Below are positions 1 through 7,016 of a DNA stretch of 51,392 nt, piece after piece. The notes under the pieces are model-generated. The model did no database searches. It was not told where the DNA came from and saw nothing but the letters and a program-made list of their open reading frames with translations. Within the stretch, counting starts at the first letter, position 1; each line of letters opens with the position of its first letter. This stretch comes from Nesterenkonia muleiensis (GTDB lineage Bacteria > Actinomycetota > Actinomycetes > Actinomycetales > Micrococcaceae), in assembly GCF_003600155.1 (NCBI RefSeq), contig NZ_QWLD01000013.1, positions 1 to 51,392 of the forward strand. Reading direction: 5' to 3'. The translations under genes were made by a program, and so were the position numbers.

Positions 1-70
1 GGGTGGGGAGGTAGCCGTGGGATTTCATGGTGTGGTGTCTGCGGCATAGTGCCCAGATGTTGGTTGCGCC
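1..70 (-). pseudogene. HNH endonuclease C-terminal fragment
   Basis: Read on the minus strand from base 70, the frame gives ATNIWALCRRHH followed by TMKSHGYLPT. That is the end of an HNH nuclease domain, with the NIWALCRRHH block carrying the last Cys and His residues. The expected upstream half (the DHI...PxxGG part of the fold) is absent: the same frame upstream reads an unrelated Ala/Gly-rich stretch. The 3' end runs off the window. I read it as a truncated remnant of a DUF222-type or phage-type HNH protein. The identification rests on about 20 residues. Confidence 0.45.
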
Positions 71-138
71 AGCGTCCGCGCCGCTGCCTCCAGCTCGCGG
101 GCGACCTCCAGCTGTCGGTGCTGTTCGTTGATTGCCAT
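25..138 (-). CDS. Truncated short ORF downstream of the toxin gene
   Basis: ATG at 136-138 lies 8 bases after the toxin stop, with a weak AGGAAC motif before it. The 37-residue product begins MAINEQHRQLEVARELEAAA, then RTLAQPTSG. The charged amphipathic start resembles the N-terminus of small actinobacterial proteins that pair with toxin operons, but the reading breaks off where the HNH remnant begins in another frame (about 65-75). It is probably a gene start cut by a deletion or recombination, and probably not functional. Confidence 0.3.
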   Translation of the reverse strand: MAINEQHRQLEVARELEAAARTLAQPTSGHYAADTTP

Positions 139-146
139 GAGGGTTC

Positions 147-419
147 CTAGTCGCCGTAGACGTTGCGGCGTGGGCCTGCTTTGAGTGCGAAGATCACCAG
201 GCGGTCCTGCTGGATGTCGGCAATGACGCGGTATCCGCCGCCGATGCGGTAGGACCACAGCCCTTTGAGGTTGCCGGTCATGGGCTTAGCCGTGGCGGTG
301 GGATCTTCGAGTTCGGCAGCTTCTTCGAGCTTGGCGATCATGCGGCGGACGATCTGGCGGTCCGGGTCTTTCTTGAACGCTTGGAGGACATTGGGCGTGT
401 ACTCAATCGTCCAGGCCAA
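147..419 (-). CDS. ParE/RelE-superfamily toxin
   Basis: A 90-residue protein of the RelE/ParE plasmid-stabilisation fold. It shows the usual pattern: an N-terminal WTIEYTPNVLQAFKKDPD helix start, a middle KPMTGNLKGLWSYRIG strand pair with conserved Leu, Tyr and Arg, and a C-terminal YRVIADIQQDRLVIFALKAG strand followed by RRNVYGD. RelE members cleave mRNA on the ribosome and ParE members poison gyrase; the sequence alone does not decide which this is. The gene overlaps the upstream antitoxin by 17 bases, as expected for coupled translation in a toxin-antitoxin operon. Length is typical and no lesion is visible. Confidence 0.85.
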   Translation of the reverse strand: MAWTIEYTPNVLQAFKKDPDRQIVRRMIAKLEEAAELEDPTATAKPMTGNLKGLWSYRIGGGYRVIADIQQDRLVIFALKAGPRRNVYGD

Positions 420-630
420 GCTCTGCCTTCATTTCCTCGTGAGAGATGGTCTTGAGCCGTCCGGCGCGCTGGTCCTCCACATCTTTGAGGATGGAGTACT
501 CCCACTCGATGCGGTCGATTTCCCGCTCGATCATCTGGTTGATGTAGAAGCTCTGAGGTCTGCCGGTAGTGGTCGCCAGCTTCTTGATGCGGTCCTCAAG
601 GTCGCCCTTGAGGCGGATGGTTGTGGGCAT
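403..630 (-). CDS. Ribbon-helix-helix antitoxin
   Basis: A 75-residue partner of the ParE/RelE toxin. The start MPTTIRLKGDLEDRIKKLA is a ribbon-helix-helix DNA-binding segment, with the TTIRLKGDL strand making the operator-binding ribbon. The following region (GRPQSFYINQMIEREIDRIE) is the second helix and dimer interface. The acidic C-terminal half is the likely toxin-neutralising segment. A good ribosome site AGGAGG lies 7 bases before the ATG. The gene is first in the two-gene operon and is preceded by three GAATAC/GTATTC half-sites, so autorepression is likely. Confidence 0.85.
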   Translation of the reverse strand: MPTTIRLKGDLEDRIKKLATTTGRPQSFYINQMIEREIDRIEWEYSILKDVEDQRAGRLKTISHEEMKAELGLDD

Positions 631-643
631 CTCGCCACCTCCT

Positions 644-666
644 GAATACCTGTATTCCGTGTATTC
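644..666. promoter_or_regulatory. Operator of the RHH/ParE operon
   Basis: GAATAC (644-649) and GTATTC (652-657) form an inverted repeat with a 2-base spacer. A third half-site GTATTC follows at 661-666. It lies 14-36 bases upstream of the antitoxin start, where the RHH antitoxin should bind. Confidence 0.6.
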
Positions 667-767
667 ATTCTCTCATAGTCTGAGGTGCCTGCCTACCTCT
701 CTGGCGGGCTTGTTCAGGGGTGGTCAGGTGGTTATCCACTTGGGTTGGTCAGGTTGGTCACCGTGGT

Positions 768-1077
768 ATTACCGCCATGACGCTAGCTGAACTCGCAGTG
801 GGCCCGATGGTTGCTCACAATGGCCAGGAACGAGCACTGCGCCTGGCCCACCTCCAGCGGGCCGAGTCTGCTTTTTGACCCGATGCCGTTCGACGCCGCC
901 GCAGCCCGGGCTTTCGCCCCGATCGCCGCTGGGCTCCGAGCGTCGGGTAAGAAGCGTGCTGCGCGCGCCCACGACACACTGACCGCTGCAATGGCCATTT
1001 CACGAGGCCTGCCCCTTTATACCCACAATCCAGACGACTTCAGCGCCATCAGCGGATTGGATCTGAGATCAGTCTGA
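768..1077 (+). pseudogene. VapC PIN-domain toxin remnant, frameshifted
   Basis: The reading from 768 gives ITAMTLAELAVGP, the middle of VapC, continues through ERALRLAHLQRAESAF and then hits TGA. One base further on, the next frame continues directly with DPMPFDAAAARAF and ends PLYTHNPDDFSAISGLDL, the canonical VapC C-terminus. The join is a run of five T (about 877-881); four T would restore one frame. The N-terminal strand with the first catalytic Asp is absent upstream. The gene is therefore both truncated at the 5' end and frameshifted. No VapB antitoxin is visible beside it. Confidence 0.75.
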
Positions 1078-1099
1078 TCTCGCATATCCTTGAGGGGTT

Positions 1100-1885
1100 A
1101 TGTCCGCTGAAAGCTCCGACTCCCCGGTGACCGCTGCTTCAGCCACGGTTGCCCCTCCACTGCCGGCCGCCCAGGCGCTTGCGGCCCACGTTGACACCCT
1201 CCGGCAGGCGCGGGGCCCCGGTGCCGCTGCGCGGACAGAAGCGCCGCTGAGCGACTCCCAGCTGTTGGCTCACGCCCTGGCGTCGAGGCGAATCTCCGCC
1301 AAGCGAATCACCGAGGGCCGGTGGGTGTTCGAGTTCCAGGGCAATGTGATCGGCGGATTCGCCAACCGGGTGACCACACTGGTCAGCGCCCACTCCCGCC
1401 GCCTGCTGCGGAACCGCAGACACCTCATTGCCCACCTGGACCTCATGGAGGTTCCGCACGCCCTTGAGCACGAAGACGCCGCCGAAGAGTTCCAGCCCCC
1501 GCTGCCCCTGGAGCTGGAACCGCCCGCCAGAGACAATGACCATGCGGCGGTTCTCCAGGCCTACTGTGTCGGTAAACAAGCAGTCAGCGTGATCGCCGTC
1601 GTCCCCAACCCGGAGGTGGCTCAGAAGAACCAGACGGTCGATGTGACCGGCAGAGTTGCTGATGATATCGCTCAGCTGGCCGTTGACGGGCTGCGTGCGG
1701 TGCCGGGGCTGCTGGCCGGGGCGGTGAATCTCTGGGTGAAGTCGCTGGACACTGCCGAGGGCGGCGTCGTGATCGGGATCGATGAGTCGGCCAGCCTGGT
1801 GCCGCACCACTACCCCGGGCTGGGGCCGGGGCGTCCGGTGGCAGACGCGGTGGCGGAACATATTCTCTTCACCGCAGCCCTGTAA
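1100..1885 (+). CDS. ATP-grasp-like protein lacking the ATP-binding core
   Basis: A 261-residue protein clearly homologous to the next gene, but only at its two ends. Residues about 52-122 (SRRISAKRITEG...VIGGFANRVTTLVS...) match the neighbour's N-terminal module. The last 75 residues (LAVDGLRAVPG...VVIGIDES...HHYPGLGPGRPVADAVAEHIL) match its C-terminal module. The middle, with the lysines and glutamates that hold ATP in the neighbour, is replaced by a shorter unrelated segment. The metal-binding VLEVNP motif of the partner is VIGIDES here. I infer a catalytically dead paralogue, possibly a regulatory or structural partner of the ligase encoded 16 bases downstream. A TATCCT box lies 9 bases before the ATG, with GAGGGG also present. 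Confidence 0.6.
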   Translation: MSAESSDSPVTAASATVAPPLPAAQALAAHVDTLRQARGPGAAARTEAPLSDSQLLAHALASRRISAKRITEGRWVFEFQGNVIGGFANRVTTLVSAHSRRLLRNRRHLIAHLDLMEVPHALEHEDAAEEFQPPLPLELEPPARDNDHAAVLQAYCVGKQAVSVIAVVPNPEVAQKNQTVDVTGRVADDIAQLAVDGLRAVPGLLAGAVNLWVKSLDTAEGGVVIGIDESASLVPHHYPGLGPGRPVADAVAEHILFTAAL

Positions 1886-1888
1886 GAC

Positions 1889-1894
1889 TATTGT
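1889..1894 (+). promoter_or_regulatory. -10 box for a leaderless ATP-grasp transcript
   Basis: TATTGT sits 7 bases before the ATG at 1902, in the 16-base gap after the preceding stop codon. No ribosome-binding motif is present. It argues for the 1902 start rather than the longer upstream open frame. Confidence 0.5.
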
Positions 1895-1901
1895 GAACAC
1901 C

Positions 1902-3059
1902 ATGGCCGAGACCTACTTTCCCGCAGCTGAAGGCAGCGCCCGCCGCCGCGCAGGCGCCCCGCCGCCTCCCCCTGCGTCCTCGGCAGAACGCCCCAGCGTC
2001 GCCCTGGGGGAGGACCCATCGGTGACTTCTCGGTTCATCGCGGAGCAGGTGGAGCCGCAGTATCAGGCGCTGCGCCGGTGGAGCTCGACCATGCCGCATG
2101 ATGAGCTCCTGCAGCGCGCAGCTCGCCGCCGCCGAATGACCATCAAGAAGATCACCGACTCCAACCAGCTGTTCTTTCTCTCCGGGGTACTGGTGGGCGG
2201 CATGGATGGGGTGATTACCTCGCTGGTGAGTCACCAGGCCAGGCGAGTTTCCCGCTCCAAAGCGATGACCAAGCGCTACTTGAACTCCGCGGAGGTCCCC
2301 ACGCCCAAGGGCAAGGCGATCAACCCCACCGACTTCTCCCGTGCAGTGAAGTACATGAAGGCCCTGGGCAAGCAGGTGGCGGTCAAGCCTTCCGCGGGCC
2401 GCGCGGCGAAGGGCATCTCGGTCAAGGTCACCCGTGAGGCAGAGCTTCGCAGGGCGTGGCAGGCAGCGATGGCGGCGCGCTCGGCCACCTCCGAATCCCG
2501 GTACCTGATCATGATCGAGGAGTATGCACCGGGCCTGGATGTGCGCTGCTATGTGGTGGGCGGCGAGGTGGTCGGTGCCGTGGTCCGGCTGCCGCTCTAC
2601 GTGGTCGGCGATGGTGTCTCCACAGTCGGAAGCCTGGCGGATGCGGAGATTGCCCGCCGCCGGCCCAATGAATACCTCAAGCCGCGCCAGCCCGAGGTGA
2701 CCGATGCGTTCCTGGCACCGATGGCGGTCACCCGCGATACGGTGCTTTCGGCAGGCACGCTGCAGTACCTGACGCCGATCGCAGACACTGCCCGTGGAGG
2801 CGGCATCGCGGTGGATGTGTTGGACCTGCTCGGCGATGAGCTCAAGGATCTGGCGGTGGACGGACTCTGGGCGATTCCCGGCCTGGGTGCGGCTGCGGTG
2901 GACCTGCTGGTCCCGGACCTCGGCAGTGCTGATGAGGCGGTGGTGCTGGAGGTCAATCCGTATGCCAACATCATGCAGTTCCATTACCCCAGCTACGGGC
3001 AACCGCGGAAGGTCAACGACGCGATCATGGAGGAAATCCTGGAGCGCGCTTCCCGGTAG
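1902..3059 (+). CDS. ATP-grasp ligase, CphA/NAGGN-synthetase-like
   Basis: A 385-residue ATP-grasp enzyme, expected to join a carboxylate to an amine or amino acid using ATP. After a variable proline-rich N-terminus come MTIKKITDSNQLFF and the VGGMDGVITSLVSH region. MTKRYLNSAEVPTPKG then enters the ATP-grasp lid; VAVKPSAGRAAKGI carries the ATP-binding lysine loop, MIEEYAPGLDVRCYVVGG the second strand, and VVLEVNPYANIMQFHYP the Mg-binding Glu and Asn. This arrangement resembles the ATP-grasp half of cyanophycin synthetase and N-acetylglutaminylglutamine synthetase, but no Mur-ligase domain follows. The substrate is unknown. The upstream paralogue lacks this core. Confidence 0.7.
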   Translation: MAETYFPAAEGSARRRAGAPPPPPASSAERPSVALGEDPSVTSRFIAEQVEPQYQALRRWSSTMPHDELLQRAARRRRMTIKKITDSNQLFFLSGVLVGGMDGVITSLVSHQARRVSRSKAMTKRYLNSAEVPTPKGKAINPTDFSRAVKYMKALGKQVAVKPSAGRAAKGISVKVTREAELRRAWQAAMAARSATSESRYLIMIEEYAPGLDVRCYVVGGEVVGAVVRLPLYVVGDGVSTVGSLADAEIARRRPNEYLKPRQPEVTDAFLAPMAVTRDTVLSAGTLQYLTPIADTARGGGIAVDVLDLLGDELKDLAVDGLWAIPGLGAAAVDLLVPDLGSADEAVVLEVNPYANIMQFHYPSYGQPRKVNDAIMEEILERASR

Positions 3060-3265
3060 GCGGGGTCACACTCCGGTGTCGCCGGAAGCGGCGTCGGACA
3101 ACTTATCCACAGATTTCGACCGGGGCCTGGTGCCAGGGTCCGAGTCTGGTTAGTGTATGTGACACAGTTCTTAGCTGAGGTTGGGGGCTGTGGCGTACGG
3201 AATAGCTGCGGTGATGCCGTGAGGGGCCGGCCGTGCCGCGCAACAGGGCGAACGGATAAAGGGCT

Positions 3266-4069
3266 GTGACTGATAAGAGAGTACTGGGGACTCTGCTGGC
3301 TGTGGTGGTGGCTGCCAGCGCGGCGGGCTGTGCCGGAGGCGCCGGGGCCGATGACGCTCAACAACCGACTGTTGTGGAGTCTCTTCCCGCTGCGGGGGCG
3401 GACGACGGCGCCCCGGGCGGCGGTCAGGAGAACGGGGGACCTGCGGAGGTCGGTTCGGAGAAGCAGGACGCAGAGGAACCAGGCACGGAGCCGACTCCGG
3501 TCCCGGCTTCATCCGACGGTCCGGCCCAGAATTGGCCAGTTCCTGAGCCTCCAGAGGAAATCTACGAACCCACCGAGGAAGGCGCCGAGGCGCTGATCCA
3601 GCACTGGTTTGACGCACGTCACTACGCCAGAGTCACCGGAGACACAGAGCCCCTGGAGTACTTTTCTCACGAGGAGTGCGTGCTGTGCCAATCCCATCTC
3701 GAAAGACTTGATGAGGTGTTCAGCAACGATGGTTGGTACGTCAGTGACCCCGATGATGTTGGAGATACGTACCTTCGGATGGAGTCGGAGACTGTGGCTA
3801 CCGGACTCCTCGCGCTGCACGAGTCCGACTTCGAGTCGTTCTGGGAAGGTGCTTCCTACGGGGTTACGGAGGCTGAAACTGCGGGTGCGCATCAGTTTCG
3901 CGCAGTCCACGAAGACGGACGCTGGCGGGTCGCAGGCATGAGTTTAATCGGTGAATACGGTGCTCAGACGGTCGATCGACGTGAGAGCAACGGAGATGGA
4001 CTTCGCGAGCCAGAGTCCGCCATCCACACGAACAAGGCTGAAAATCCACAGGAGGACGGTGCCGACTAA
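3266..4069 (+). CDS. DUF6318-family lipoprotein
   Basis: A 267-residue exported protein. The N-terminus is a lipoprotein signal ending AASAAGC, so Cys22 would be lipidated. A long disordered Pro/Glu/Gly linker follows (about 25-95). Then comes a compact domain: GAEALIQHWFDARHYARVTGD, TEPLEYFSHEECVLC with a CxxC pair, and FRAVHEDGRWRVAGM. This matches the actinobacterial DUF6318 family, whose function is unknown. Start is GTG at 3266 after AAAGG. The stop overlaps the next start as TAATG, so the two products are likely made together. The upstream 206 bases hold no gene. Confidence 0.65.
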   Translation: MTDKRVLGTLLAVVVAASAAGCAGGAGADDAQQPTVVESLPAAGADDGAPGGGQENGGPAEVGSEKQDAEEPGTEPTPVPASSDGPAQNWPVPEPPEEIYEPTEEGAEALIQHWFDARHYARVTGDTEPLEYFSHEECVLCQSHLERLDEVFSNDGWYVSDPDDVGDTYLRMESETVATGLLALHESDFESFWEGASYGVTEAETAGAHQFRAVHEDGRWRVAGMSLIGEYGAQTVDRRESNGDGLREPESAIHTNKAENPQEDGAD

Positions 4070-5145
4070 TGAGCATATCTGAGGCGATGCTCGGGGCGAC
4101 TCTTCTTTACGGAGGACTGGTAGTTGCTGCATCTGACGAGCAATCTGGGCATGATTTCACGATAGGTTTCGGTGACTATGCGGTCGAAATAGACTTGCAG
4201 ATTCGGCACCCTGGAACAGAACTGACTGATCTAAATGAGGTCCCAGGCGATGCAGGGGCACTTTTCGATGAGTCGTCTGGTGGGGATTCTCCTGAGGGTG
4301 ACGGAGCCCAAGCAGATTATGAAAGTGACGAGGCCCAAAGTTCGTTGTACTGCATAGGAGATAACGGCGAAACTGACCTCGATTGCCTGGAATTCTCTTC
4401 TGCAGTCACGAACCCATCGACCGGTGAAAGCTGTGTTCTTTTCCAGGATCCTAACGTCCTTGGTGCGCCCGCGTGCCTCGACGATCTGCCTGCGCCGGAG
4501 GTGGAGCAGGCGCTGATTGAGGAGTCTGTGGCCGCTGCTGAGTCGCAGTGGGAGCAGATCTTGATTCAGATGCCTGGAGAAGTCGAGCAGACTTTCGCCA
4601 CGCTCCCCATTGACGGGGGTCAGGTCTCCTTCGAAGAGGAGCTGCGCGGTTTCGGCTATATCAACCGGCACACCAATGTCTTCGTGGACACAGAGCCGCA
4701 GACCTTCACCGAAACCCTGCTCGGCATCGAGGTGGAGGTCCGGGCCATACCCGTGGAGCATGTCTTCGACTACGGTGACGGCACGGTTCGCGCCCTCCAT
4801 GAGCCGGGGGGACCGGCATCAGCTCTCGGCAACTTTGGAGACACCGGCACGCCTGCGGACATCGAGACCCCCACCTCCCACGTGTATCAAGACACTGGTG
4901 TTTACCCCGTGGAGGTCACCACCACGTTCATCGGGGAGTACCGGCTTCCGGGCGGAGCTTGGATGCCAGTCAGTGGCTCAACCGATGTGCCCGCCAGCCC
5001 AGGGGAGGCGGACATCTGGCGGATCGACCACCGCCACGTCTCCGAAGAATGCCAGCAGTCAGACCATTGGGGATGCTCTGGCCCGGTCGAGCTGGAGCCT
5101 GGCGACCAGCCTCCTAGGATCTTCGCTGACCAATACGACGAATGA
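4069..5145 (+). CDS. PKD-domain envelope protein
   Basis: A 358-residue protein of unknown role, coupled to the DUF6318 lipoprotein by a 1-base overlap. The first 22 residues form one hydrophobic segment that could serve as signal or anchor. An acidic region contains cysteines (SLYCIGDNGETDLDC, GESCVLF, APACLDD). Residues about 225-290 form a PKD fold: VEHVFDYGDGT, then SHVYQDTGVYPVEVTTTF, the usual YxWDFGDGT and YxxxGxYxVxLTV strands. Two more cysteines (SEECQQSDHWGCSG) lie near the end. The linkage to DUF6318 suggests a two-protein surface assembly; the function is not established. Parts of the first half look less GC-rich than the neighbours. Confidence 0.6.
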   Translation: MSISEAMLGATLLYGGLVVAASDEQSGHDFTIGFGDYAVEIDLQIRHPGTELTDLNEVPGDAGALFDESSGGDSPEGDGAQADYESDEAQSSLYCIGDNGETDLDCLEFSSAVTNPSTGESCVLFQDPNVLGAPACLDDLPAPEVEQALIEESVAAAESQWEQILIQMPGEVEQTFATLPIDGGQVSFEEELRGFGYINRHTNVFVDTEPQTFTETLLGIEVEVRAIPVEHVFDYGDGTVRALHEPGGPASALGNFGDTGTPADIETPTSHVYQDTGVYPVEVTTTFIGEYRLPGGAWMPVSGSTDVPASPGEADIWRIDHRHVSEECQQSDHWGCSGPVELEPGDQPPRIFADQYDE

Positions 5146-5202
5146 GACCGCCATATCGGCCCTGAGCCAAGGGCGGGGCAGAAACACCGCGGGTTTGGGC
5201 GA

Positions 5203-5239
5203 CAGCGCGGGATATACCCCGCTGCGTTGTTCACAACGC
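5203..5239. terminator. Paired hairpins between convergent genes
   Basis: Two stem-loops abut: CAGCG(C)GGG/CCCCGCTG at 5203-5224 and GCGTTGT/ACAACGC at 5224-5239. They lie between the PKD gene and the oppositely oriented ytxH-like gene and could terminate both. No T-run follows. Confidence 0.45.
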
Positions 5240-5254
5240 GCTCTGGAAGTGCGG

Positions 5255-5644
5255 TTAGGGCTTGGCGCCGCCCTCGTTGGTCCAGTCGTCAGTCCCCTTG
5301 TGATCGGTGGACGTGAACTCCCCGGCCTTCTCCTCCACGATGTCCTCAGCCTCGTCGACCACGTCTGCGACTGCCTCCTCCGCCTCTTCGGCCTTTTCGG
5401 ACGCTTTCTTCACCGCATCAGAAGCAGCCGCTGCCGCCTTCTTGGCACCTTCGGCCACATCGTGGCTGACCTTGGTGGCAGTGTCAGTCGCCTTCGAGAC
5501 GAAGTCCTGCACGTCCTCGCGCTCCCAGGTTTCCTGCGCGGTCCTCTTGACGTTCTCGATGCGGGCGTCAACCTTGTCTCGGCCGGTCTTGGTGCCGATC
5601 AGGTATCCGATGGCAACTCCGGCGCCCAGTGAAACCAATCCCAT
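5255..5644 (-). CDS. YtxH-domain protein
   Basis: A 129-residue protein with a short hydrophobic N-terminal segment (VSLGAGVAIGYLIGTKTGRD), the hallmark of YtxH proteins. It is followed by a long Ala/Lys/Glu-rich amphipathic helix (about 30-105) resembling LEA or apolipoprotein-like repeats. YtxH proteins are small membrane-anchored proteins associated with general stress; their biochemical role is unknown. An AGGAG site lies 8 bases before the ATG. The gene is monocistronic, facing the PKD gene. Confidence 0.75.
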   Translation of the reverse strand: MGLVSLGAGVAIGYLIGTKTGRDKVDARIENVKRTAQETWEREDVQDFVSKATDTATKVSHDVAEGAKKAAAAASDAVKKASEKAEEAEEAVADVVDEAEDIVEEKAGEFTSTDHKGTDDWTNEGGAKP

Positions 5645-5778
5645 GATGTGCTCCTGTCCTTGAGGTGTAGCTGGTTACTCCCAACCTAACCGGGCATGCT
5701 CCAGCTGTCACGGGGGTGATGCCCCTATTCGTCCCTGAGATGGCCCTGATTTTCGTTGCGCGAAACCTAGGGAGAGAA

Positions 5779-6975
5779 TCACCTCAGCTGTACCGACCGG
5801 CCCGCGAAGTGCCCACAGACCCCCTGGCACACGGCCAGTACGACGGCGCACCAGAGCACCACATCCCACGAACCCGCCCCCTGATACAGCGCACCGGCGA
5901 GCACCGGCCCCGTTGCCGCCAACAGATAGCCCACGCCCTGGGCCATGCCGGAGAGCTTGCCCACTTGGCGGGGAGTCCCCGCGCGCAGGGTGATGAAGGC
6001 CAGCCCCAGCAGCAACGAGCACCCGGTGGAGATACCGGCGCACAGCGCCCAGAGCGGCATCAGCTCGGGTGCGAAGATGATCCCGGTCAGGGCCAGCAGC
6101 ATGAACCCGCACACCACCGCGGAGATCCCGCGTTGGTCGGCCGTGTTCTGCATGATGCGCCCGACGATCAGACTTGCGACCACACCCACCGCCTGGAAGG
6201 TGCCCAGCCACAGCCCCGCGGTGGCCTCATTGATGCCGTGTGAAGTCTGAATAGCCGGAAACCAGGTCAGCAGAGTGTAGAACAGGGTGGACTGCAGAGC
6301 GAAGAACAGGGTGACCTGCCAAGCCAAGGGCTGGCCCCACACCGTGGTGGGCAGCCCGCCGCCAGACAGCGTAGCCTGGCTGGCCGGGGTCCGGTCTGCC
6401 GCCGGAGCCTTCCGCATTGACCAGGCGGCGGCCGCCAGGAGGGCGAACGCCGCCGGTGCGGCGAAGGTCAGCTGCCAGCCCAGCGCGTCGGCCACCGGGA
6501 CCGCCGTGCCGGAGAACACTGCGGCCGCGCCGACCAGCGCTGCGGTGTACACCCCGGTCATCAGCGGAACACGGTCCGGGAAGTCTCGTTTGATCACTGC
6601 CGGAACCAGCACGTTTCCCACACCGATCGCTGCGGAGAGCAGCGCTGTACCCGCGTACAGTGCGACTGCCTGTGGGAGCAGCTCGGTCCCCGGTGCAGAA
6701 CGGAGCAGCGAACCAGCGGACAGGACCAGCAGCGAGATCAGGATGGTGCGCTCCAGCCCGAAGCGCCGGCTGAACAGATGGACCACCGGGGAGACCACGC
6801 CGAAGGCCACAATCGGCACAGAGCCCAGTGCGCCCAAGGCCATCGGGCTCAGCCCGGTGTCGGTTCCCAGCCGCTCGATCAGCGGGCCGACCACAGTGAT
6901 GGCCGGCCTCAGGTTGGCCGAAACCAGCAGGACTGTTGCCAGCAGCATCAAGCTGCTGGTGGAGCGGGAGGGCAT
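5779..6975 (-). CDS. MFS transporter, CynX/NimT type
   Basis: A 398-residue protein with about 12 membrane segments. The start SLMLLATVLLVSANLRPAITVVGPLIERL is typical of the cyanate/nitroimidazole branch of the major facilitator superfamily (CynX, NimT), with the LRPAITxVGPL motif in helix 1. RFGLERTILISL supplies the loop 2-3 basic residues. The substrate is not predictable; members take up or expel small organic anions or drugs. TAAGGT lies 7 bases before the ATG with no ribosome site, so the mRNA is probably leaderless. The gene stands 41 bases from the end of the ATPase gene, same strand. Confidence 0.8.
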   Translation of the reverse strand: MPSRSTSSLMLLATVLLVSANLRPAITVVGPLIERLGTDTGLSPMALGALGSVPIVAFGVVSPVVHLFSRRFGLERTILISLLVLSAGSLLRSAPGTELLPQAVALYAGTALLSAAIGVGNVLVPAVIKRDFPDRVPLMTGVYTAALVGAAAVFSGTAVPVADALGWQLTFAAPAAFALLAAAAWSMRKAPAADRTPASQATLSGGGLPTTVWGQPLAWQVTLFFALQSTLFYTLLTWFPAIQTSHGINEATAGLWLGTFQAVGVVASLIVGRIMQNTADQRGISAVVCGFMLLALTGIIFAPELMPLWALCAGISTGCSLLLGLAFITLRAGTPRQVGKLSGMAQGVGYLLAATGPVLAGALYQGAGSWDVVLWCAVVLAVCQGVCGHFAGRSVQLR

Positions 6976-7016
6976 AGGTTACACCTTAGGGGATATTTCG
7001 CAATGCGGAATCTGTG

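Noticed and set aside
3103-3111. TTATCCACA, an exact DnaA-box match
   Set aside because: A single box in a 206-base gap with no dnaA, dnaN or AT-rich unwinding region; chance or a regulatory box at most, not an origin.
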